Shown here: positions 54,903 through 60,249 of the stretch, piece by piece
Layout of the letters: every line of letters starts with the position of its first letter
Numbering within the stretch: position 1 is the first letter of the stretch
Source of the DNA: Bacteroidales bacterium
Lineage (GTDB): Bacteria > Bacteroidota > Bacteroidia > Bacteroidales > JAADGE01
Assembly: GCA_029934515.1 (NCBI GenBank)
Contig: JAOZMB010000004.1
Span: 1 to 60,249, forward strand
Reading direction: 5' to 3'
Length of the DNA stretch: 60,249 nt
Notes under the pieces: generated by a model
Told to the model about the DNA's origin: nothing
Databases searched by the model: none
Seen by the model: only the letters and a program-made list of their open reading frames with translations
Program-made: the position numbers and the translations under genes

Positions 54903-55460
54903 TTATTTTTTTTTCAAAATATATTTATATCTCTTTTCGAATTTACCTTTTGAGATATTTATTAACTTTCTTTTTAAAAATTTTCTTCTCACAGGAGCTA
55001 CACGGTCTGTGAACATAATTCCGTCTATATGGTCATATTCGTGTTGCACTATTACTGCAATTATTCCTTCAAGTTTTTCTTTTTGCGGATTAAAATTTTC
55101 ATCAAGATATTCAACAGTTATTTTGGCACTTCTTTTTACATCTTCGGATATATCTGGAATACTCAAACAGCCTTCATTTACAGTTATCAATTCATCGCTT
55201 AGTTCTGTTATTTGAGCATTTATAAAAATTCTTTCGAAATTTGCAGAATCTGGATAATCTTTTTCAAGTAACAAGGTATTGACAATAAACAAACTAATTG
55301 AATGTCCCACCTGTGGTGCGGCGAGTCCGATTCCATCGGCTCTTAGCATTGTCTTTTTCATATCTTTAATCAACTTTTTCAAATAGTCGTTCTTTCTATC
55401 AACATTTTTTGCTTTCTTACGTAAAACAGGCGAACCTATTATATGAACAGGTAAAATCAT
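54903..55460 (-). CDS. def: Peptide deformylase
   Basis: Removes the formyl group from nascent N-formylmethionine. The three motifs are GIGLAAPQVG (near 44), EGCLSIPD (near 115, with the metal-binding Cys) and QHEYDHIDG (near 159, with both His and Glu). The 185-residue length is usual. It lies 12 nt after ruvX in a minus-strand operon rlmN-ruvX-def. Confidence 0.97.
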   Translation of the reverse strand: MILPVHIIGSPVLRKKAKNVDRKNDYLKKLIKDMKKTMLRADGIGLAAPQVGHSISLFIVNTLLLEKDYPDSANFERIFINAQITELSDELITVNEGCLSIPDISEDVKRSAKITVEYLDENFNPQKEKLEGIIAVIVQHEYDHIDGIMFTDRVAPVRRKFLKRKLINISKGKFEKRYKYILKKK

Positions 55461-55472
55461 TATTTTTTTATT

Positions 55473-55895
55473 TTATTTTTGCAATTTTAAATATTCTAAA
55501 TAAGATTGCAAAATAATTGTTGCACTTATTTTATCAACAAGTGCTTTATTTTGTCTTGCTTTTTTTCGTAACCCACCAGCAATCATTGCTTTAACAGCAA
55601 GTTTTGAAGTAAATCTTTCATCAAAAATATCAATTTTAATCTCCGAATATTTTTTTACAAGCTTCTTAATAAACGGATTTATATAAATTAATGCTTCACT
55701 TGCCTTGTTTCTTAAATTCACGGGATAGCCGACTACGATTTTTTCTACATCTTCTTTTAACAAATAATTGTCTAAAAATGTAAATATATCTTTTGAATGC
55801 ACTGTTGTCAGTCCGTTTGCGATTATTTGTAGTGGGTCTGTAACGGCAATTCCTACTCGTTTCCTTCCATAGTCAATTGATAAAATTCGAGACAT
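55473..55895 (-). CDS. ruvX: Holliday junction resolvase-like RuvX/YqgF
   Basis: An RNase H-fold protein acting in 16S rRNA 5' end processing and/or Holliday junction resolution. The 140-residue product uses the ATG at 55895, giving MSRILSIDYGRKRVGIAVTD. A longer in-frame start at 55937 would extend into the end of rlmN and adds 14 unconserved residues. The catalytic pattern DYG, VGYPVNL and DERFTS is present. It is translationally close to rlmN (ends 55930). Confidence 0.93.
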   Translation of the reverse strand: MSRILSIDYGRKRVGIAVTDPLQIIANGLTTVHSKDIFTFLDNYLLKEDVEKIVVGYPVNLRNKASEALIYINPFIKKLVKKYSEIKIDIFDERFTSKLAVKAMIAGGLRKKARQNKALVDKISATIILQSYLEYLKLQK

Positions 55896-55929
55896 AAAAT
55901 TAAAATAAATTATTAAATTTTCACTTTTA

Positions 55930-56964
55930 TTATTCAATATTTTTCTTCTTTTGAGAATTTAATTTTTTAAAATATAACAAACCACAGGCTGCATTAATAT
56001 CCATTCCTCTTGATTTTCTTATCGTTGTCAGCACTCCTTTACTGTTTAGTTTTGTTTTAAAAATTTCTATATTTTTATAATTTGTTCCTTTTAAATTAGT
56101 TCCTTTGATTTGGTGAAAAGGTATTAGATTTAATCTACATTTTATTCCGTGTAATAGTCTTGTTAGTTCGTTTATATGTTTTTGTGTGTCGTTAAAATCC
56201 TGAAACATAATATATTCAAAAGATATTCTCCTCTGTCCCGAAAAATCAATTTTTCTTATAATTCTCATTAATTCTCGCAGTTGGTTTGTCTTCTGAGCAG
56301 GCATAATTTTGCTTCGTTCATCTTCAAAAGGCGTGTGTAAACTTAGCGCAAGATTACAATTACTTTCGTTTAAGAATCGTTTCAATCCATCAATAATTCC
56401 TATTGTTGAAACAGTAATACGTCTCGGACTAATCGCAAAACCATAATCAGAAGTTAAAATTTCAATACTTTTTAACAACTCATCGATATTATCAAGTGGC
56501 TCGCCCATACCCATAAATACAATGTTTGTAAGTTTGTCCTTTTCGGGTAGTGATTTTATCTGATTAAGAATTTCGCAGGCTGAAAGATTACCGTTAAAAC
56601 CCATTTGTCCAGTCATACAAAAGCTACATGCAAATTTACATCCTGCCTGCGATGACACACATAAAGTTGCCCTTTTGTTGTCTGGAATGTATGCAGATTC
56701 AATATATTTTTCATTCTCTGTTTTGAAGAGATATTTTTTTGTTTCATCTGCTGATTCTTGAACATTTACATATTTTGATATTCCATATTCATAATTATTT
56801 TTTAGAATATTTCTCATTTTCTTCGACAAATTTGTCATCTCGTCAAACTCTTTAATATCTTTTTTGTAGAGCCAATCAGATATTTGTTTTGCTGTATATC
56901 TTGGAAATTTTAATTCTTTTACAATTTGTTGAAGTTCCGATAATGTTTTTCCGAATAAGTTCAT
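55930..56964 (-). CDS. rlmN: 23S rRNA (adenine2503-C2)-methyltransferase RlmN
   Basis: A radical SAM enzyme that methylates A2503 in 23S rRNA and A37 in some tRNAs. The [4Fe-4S] motif CKFACSFC is at about residues 109-116, GMGEPLDNID near 153, and the catalytic Cys lies in AACGLL near the C-terminus. The 344-residue length is standard. It is the first gene of the rlmN-ruvX-def group. Confidence 0.97.
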   Translation of the reverse strand: MNLFGKTLSELQQIVKELKFPRYTAKQISDWLYKKDIKEFDEMTNLSKKMRNILKNNYEYGISKYVNVQESADETKKYLFKTENEKYIESAYIPDNKRATLCVSSQAGCKFACSFCMTGQMGFNGNLSACEILNQIKSLPEKDKLTNIVFMGMGEPLDNIDELLKSIEILTSDYGFAISPRRITVSTIGIIDGLKRFLNESNCNLALSLHTPFEDERSKIMPAQKTNQLRELMRIIRKIDFSGQRRISFEYIMFQDFNDTQKHINELTRLLHGIKCRLNLIPFHQIKGTNLKGTNYKNIEIFKTKLNSKGVLTTIRKSRGMDINAACGLLYFKKLNSQKKKNIE

Positions 56965-57006
56965 TTTTAAATTTTTAAAGTTATGATTTTAAGATTAATA
57001 TTGAAT

Positions 57007-59094
57007 TTAGAATTTAAATTTCATTCCAAAGATAAGAATATCATCAGTTTGGTTATTTTTACCTTTCCATTTCATAAAAATATTATTAAGTTTATTTTCT
57101 TGTTCTTCAATAGGCAAATTATTAATATTAATTAATAATTCTTTAAATTTTCTTGAGCTGAATTTTTTATTTTCTTGTTCACCGAATTGGTCTTGAAATC
57201 CGTCCGAAAATATATAAATTAAATCATTATTTTGTAATTTAATAATATTGTTCTTAAATTTTCTTTCTTTTGGATAAAAACCTATTGGATTACGTGTTGC
57301 TTTGTATTCTATTAATTCATTGTTTCGTATAATTACAAGCGGATTGTAAGCTCCTGCATATTGCAAAATATTTGTTTCCGTATCAATGCTACACAATGCA
57401 ATATCAAGTCCGTTATTATTATTAGACCCGAATTCTTTAAATGTATTTTTGAAGCGTTCACGTAAGATATCCAGTGCTTTTCCGTTGTTATCTATTTTTT
57501 TATTTTTTACAATTTCATGTAAATATGTTATTCCAAGCATTGTAAGAAATCCTCCTGATATTCCATGCCCTGTGCAATCTGCAACTGCAAAAGTTATGTC
57601 TTTACCAATTTTGTTAACATAATAAAAATCTCCGCTTATTCTGTCTTTTGGTTTGTTAAATATAAAATAATCATTTAAATAATTATCAATTAATTTTTTG
57701 CTTATTAAAAGTGCCTGTTGTATTGTTTTTGCATAATTAATACTATTTGTTATGTCTTTATGTGCTTTCTTAATAATTTCATTACTTTGTTTTAATTTTT
57801 TTTCGTATAAAAATCGTTCTGTTATATCACGAACAATTCCTATTATACCGATTACATTTCCGTTATCATCAGTATATATTATTTTTGAAGTCGATGTATA
57901 ATATTCAATATTATTCAGGTTTGTATGTTTTTCAGTAATATCATATTTAGATTTTTTTGAGTTTATAATTTCTTTATCAATATCTTCATAAATTTTAGCA
58001 ATTTCTTGGTTCAGGAAATCACTGTCTCGTTTTCCAATGATTGTTTTTTCTTTATCTGCAAATAATTTTCTAAAAGACTTATTTGCAAGTATATACTCTA
58101 ATTTTGTATTTTTGAAAAAAATATGTGCTGGTAAATTATTCAACAATATTTCCAACTGTTTATTATTATTACTGATTATATTTTTTTGTATTATAATATC
58201 TTCATTTAATGTTCTCAGTTCTTCATTGTTTTGCTGTAATTCTTCTTTTGTTATTTGCAGTTCTTCATATTGTTGTTTTATTTTAAATTCATTTTCTTTT
58301 ATTTCAATATTTCTTTGGTCTATTTCCAAACTGTTTGCAAAAAGTTTTTGATTTAAGATATTTTGTTTTTTTGTTTTTTCTTTTAATTCTTTGATATTTT
58401 TATTAATTCTTTTTTTCATTATAAAAAAAGAAAAAAAAGTAAAAAATAAAGTTAAAACGATTGCAATTAATGTTATAAATATTAAATTAAAAGATTTTTC
58501 ATTAAATTTTTCAGTTGTTTCTTGTGTTCGTTTATTCAGCATTAAAATAAAATCATCAATAGGTTTCATTATTGTTTTTTTATCATCGTGATATTTTTTG
58601 TCGAACATTATTCTGCAAGCCATTTCTGCATCTGGTTTTCTGGATATTGTAAATTTTTTAACACTATCTGCAAAAATTCCTTTCATTGCATTAAAGGCTA
58701 TTTTTTCTGTCCAGACCAAACTATTTGAATTATCTTCTGCTTCTTTCAATTTATCAAATTCTATTTTCGTAAAACCGAGATTTTTCATAGTATCACGTAA
58801 TGAAATAGTATGTCCGTCTGGTCTTGGTTTTTTACCGTTTCTGATATCAATAACTTCCCAATATTTATTTTCCCAGATAGTATCTCCAGTAGAAACATAA
58901 GATCGACAGTATCGAGTAAGGTCGTCCGATGTTTTTCTTAATTCTTCTGCTATTATATACGATTTTTGTTGTGTTCGATTACTTTTTTGTAGTTCGAATT
59001 GATTTCGAATAATTAAAGTAATGAACACAACAAATATAATCAAAGCAATTATTATTACTGTAAACAATGTTCCTGAGAATGTGTTTAATTTCAT
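57007..59094 (-). CDS. Sensor protein with PAS and SpoIIE-type PP2C phosphatase
   Basis: A 695-residue membrane protein. An N-terminal helix (about 8-29) and a second (about 206-228) flank a periplasmic helical sensor region. A coiled coil (about 230-320) and a PAS domain (about 320-435, LPAHIFFKNTKLEYILANK ... VRDITER) follow, then a SpoIIE-type Ser/Thr phosphatase (about 480-695: SGDFYYV, VADCTGHGISGGFLTMLG, SDGFQDQFG). It may act on a partner-switching protein such as SiaC. It starts 3 nt after the hemerythrin stop, so the two are one operon. Confidence 0.88.
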   Translation of the reverse strand: MKLNTFSGTLFTVIIIALIIFVVFITLIIRNQFELQKSNRTQQKSYIIAEELRKTSDDLTRYCRSYVSTGDTIWENKYWEVIDIRNGKKPRPDGHTISLRDTMKNLGFTKIEFDKLKEAEDNSNSLVWTEKIAFNAMKGIFADSVKKFTISRKPDAEMACRIMFDKKYHDDKKTIMKPIDDFILMLNKRTQETTEKFNEKSFNLIFITLIAIVLTLFFTFFSFFIMKKRINKNIKELKEKTKKQNILNQKLFANSLEIDQRNIEIKENEFKIKQQYEELQITKEELQQNNEELRTLNEDIIIQKNIISNNNKQLEILLNNLPAHIFFKNTKLEYILANKSFRKLFADKEKTIIGKRDSDFLNQEIAKIYEDIDKEIINSKKSKYDITEKHTNLNNIEYYTSTSKIIYTDDNGNVIGIIGIVRDITERFLYEKKLKQSNEIIKKAHKDITNSINYAKTIQQALLISKKLIDNYLNDYFIFNKPKDRISGDFYYVNKIGKDITFAVADCTGHGISGGFLTMLGITYLHEIVKNKKIDNNGKALDILRERFKNTFKEFGSNNNNGLDIALCSIDTETNILQYAGAYNPLVIIRNNELIEYKATRNPIGFYPKERKFKNNIIKLQNNDLIYIFSDGFQDQFGEQENKKFSSRKFKELLININNLPIEEQENKLNNIFMKWKGKNNQTDDILIFGMKFKF

Positions 59095-59097
59095 TTA

Positions 59098-59517
59098 TTA
59101 TACAATATTTACATTTTTATTTTTAAATTCAGCAACATATTTTTTATCAGAACCTTGTATATGTGTCAAAAGCCATTCACGTAAAAAATTCATTATATCG
59201 TAAGTAATTGTTACACTTCCATTATTAAACTCTCTGTAAAAAGATGTTACTTTTACAATAAAATCATTATGTTGTTCTTTGTGTAATTTTGTATCCGAGT
59301 AATTGTATTTATCAAAATATTTTTCTTCCATCTTAAAATGATAATCTGTATATTTTATCATTTCTTTTAAAATATCTTCAACTATTTCATCCGCTTTCCC
59401 TTCTGTAAATGAGGCATATAAATTATTTATCATCCCTACGAGTTCTTTATGTTGGTTATCTATTACATCATAATCGACAGAATATTTATCTGTCCAATTG
59501 ATTAAAACTTTTGTCAT
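59098..59517 (-). CDS. Bacteriohemerythrin
   Basis: A 139-residue four-helix oxygen or nitric-oxide binding protein with a complete diiron site: His in DNQHKEL (near 23), His and Glu in YHFKMEE, two His in LHKEQHNDF, His in WLLTHIQGSD with the final Asp. It is directly upstream of the PAS-SpoIIE sensor (3-nt gap), so oxygen sensing or delivery to the sensor is suggested. Compare the degenerate relative at 48021-48455. Confidence 0.92.
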   Translation of the reverse strand: MTKVLINWTDKYSVDYDVIDNQHKELVGMINNLYASFTEGKADEIVEDILKEMIKYTDYHFKMEEKYFDKYNYSDTKLHKEQHNDFIVKVTSFYREFNNGSVTITYDIMNFLREWLLTHIQGSDKKYVAEFKNKNVNIV

Positions 59518-59706
59518 TTTTAGTATTTATTTGTGTTTAAATTTTATTACTAATGCAAATCAACAGTTAAAAAAATAACTGAAATATAAAAAAATTGTGA
59601 TTTTTGTCAATAAAGTCTTAACGAACAACAGCCTTTTCTGGTTGTTGTATCAGCGAAAATTTTACCAAATTTAAAATAATACTTTTATCAATAATATTGG
59701 CTCATA

Positions 59707-59790
59707 CGCATCGTTTTTAGAGCCATTAAAATTCAATATTTTGAAAATATTAATTCCTTGATTTTCAGCACTTAAATATTTTGATGCGTC
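59707..59790 (-). repeat. Hairpin element C with ACGCATCAAAA-type ends
   Basis: The ends ACGCATC (59707-59713) and GATGCGT (59784-59790) pair. The minus strand reads ACGCATCAAAATATTTAAGT, then GCTGAAAATCAAG, closely matching element B at 49044 onward (ACGCATCAAAATATCTAAAT, then ACTGAAAAAATCAAG). An inner palindrome AATATTTTGAAAATATT lies at about 59736-59752. Confidence 0.75.
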
Positions 59791-59837
59791 TACCCATAAT
59801 ATTAGTTAAAAAATCTGTTGTGTTTTTAATATTATAT

Positions 59838-59896
59838 ATTATTTTTGCAACTATTATTACTGTAAATAATTTTCATGAGAATATGTTTAATTTTAT
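59838..59896 (-). pseudogene. Decayed 5' end of a SpoIIE-sensor paralogue
   Basis: The minus strand from 59896 encodes IKLNIFS, a stop, then KLFTVIIVA, which matches the start MKLNTFSGTLFTVIIIA of the sensor gene at 59094. The DNA similarity to 59045-59103, about 802 bp away, reaches past the start codon. The ATG is now ATA and a stop replaces Gly8. Only the first 20 or so codons remain. Confidence 0.7.
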
Positions 59897-60185
59897 TTAT
59901 TTTATATAAATATTAAGTTGTTCAGTATAATTTTTTTAGACAATGCAAATGTAATTTATAATATTAATAATTACAAAAAAATTTTTTTTTTATCAATAAT
60001 ATATTTATTATTTTTGTATTAAATTTTATGAGCCTTATGTTTAAAGCCAATTACCAACATGATTTATTTACGTTTGAGACGAACTTGTATAAATAAAAAC
60101 ACAAATATATCTGAAAATATTTAATTTATAAGAACTTGAAAAGTTTTGGTTTTTTATACAGAACTTTTTAATAATTTAATAAAAA

Positions 60186-60249
60186 ATGAAAAAGATAAAA
60201 AAAATGCCTTACGGCGAGAGTGACTTCAAAAAAATTCAGAATGGTAATT
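60186..60249 (+). CDS. AAA-ATPase/PD-(D/E)XK family protein, 5' end only
   Basis: The window ends after 21 codons. MKKIKKMPYGESDFKKIQNGN is closely similar to the N-terminus of the widespread Bacteroidota AAA-ATPase-like/PD-(D/E)XK family, which begins with a (M/I)PYGxSDFxKI motif. These genes are accessory, often in many copies per genome, and of unknown role. The length and domains cannot be seen. Confidence 0.7.
   Translation, partial: MKKIKKMPYGESDFKKIQNGN

Larger units (their letters stand above)
59518..60185. other. Large AT-rich intergenic region
   Basis: This 668-bp gap contains a short hairpin near 59624-59648 (AACAACAGCC/GGTTGTTGT), hairpin element C (59707-59790), a decayed copy of the SpoIIE-gene start (59838-59896) and AT-rich sequence to the next gene. 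No intact open frame was found. Confidence 0.6.

Noticed and set aside
55896-55937. A longer start for ruvX
   Set aside because: It would add 14 unconserved residues reaching into the rlmN end; the ATG at 55895 gives the family start MSRILSIDYG.
59624-59648. A short hairpin taken as terminator or small RNA
   Set aside because: The stem has mismatches, no T-tract follows, and no promoter or gene is near enough to assign it.

Overview
The window is a strongly AT-rich stretch of a Bacteroidota chromosome, most likely from the Bacteroidales or a related order. The evidence is the gene order tRNA-tuf-tRNA-secE-nusG-rplKAJL-rpoB-rpoC-DUF3467, TonB receptors with a carboxypeptidase-regulatory domain, two type IX secretion (T9SS) traits (a sorted cargo and a DUF5103 plug protein), TAnnTTTG promoter motifs and a general lack of Shine-Dalgarno sites. 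No rRNA, CRISPR array, intact insertion sequence or recognisable prophage was seen.

Layout: 1-13.5 kb is the translation/transcription core (tRNA-Gly, tRNA-Thr, tuf, tRNA-Trp, secE to rpoC, DUF3467), closed by a strong terminator. 13.7-17.2 kb is an acyl-CoA synthetase/sodium:solute symporter pair. 17.3-19.3 kb holds a T9SS cargo, a decayed BrnT toxin, a BrnA-like protein with an internal duplication and a DUF2795 protein. 19.4-22.4 kb, on the minus strand, has a TonB receptor behind a TPP riboswitch (so probably a thiamine-type receptor) and the regulatory phosphoprotein SiaC. 22.8-28.4 kb has a YgiQ radical SAM protein, a second TonB receptor, a cold-shock protein and the T9SS plug protein.

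28.6-42.2 kb is the accessory and defence-like part: a NotI-type restriction endonuclease with its methyltransferase; a BASS transporter and valS; three paralogous PD-(D/E)XK-type genes with a vapBC pair, whose toxin is cut off by a duplicated repeat junction, between the first two; kdsC; an NlpC/P60 hydrolase; then a caspase-like protease behind two near-perfect palindromes, a 106-bp tandem repeat, and a convergent AAA+ ATPase. The caspase-repeat-ATPase block is the best candidate here for a poorly described system.

42.2-60.2 kb returns to mostly housekeeping functions: an orphan CitD-CitE fusion, GDP-fucose synthesis (gmd, fcl) with an MsbA-like exporter, a degenerate hemerythrin, O6-methylguanine methyltransferase, MscS, glutamate dehydrogenase, a three-gene set resembling a phage lysis cassette (amidase, small membrane protein, coiled-coil membrane protein), def, ruvX, rlmN, and a hemerythrin/SpoIIE-phosphatase operon. 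Three short hairpin elements with ACGCATCAAAA-type ends lie in intergenic gaps at 47.7, 49.0 and 59.7 kb. A decayed copy of the phosphatase gene start lies near 59.9 kb, and the window ends inside the first codons of an AAA-ATPase/PD-(D/E)XK family gene.
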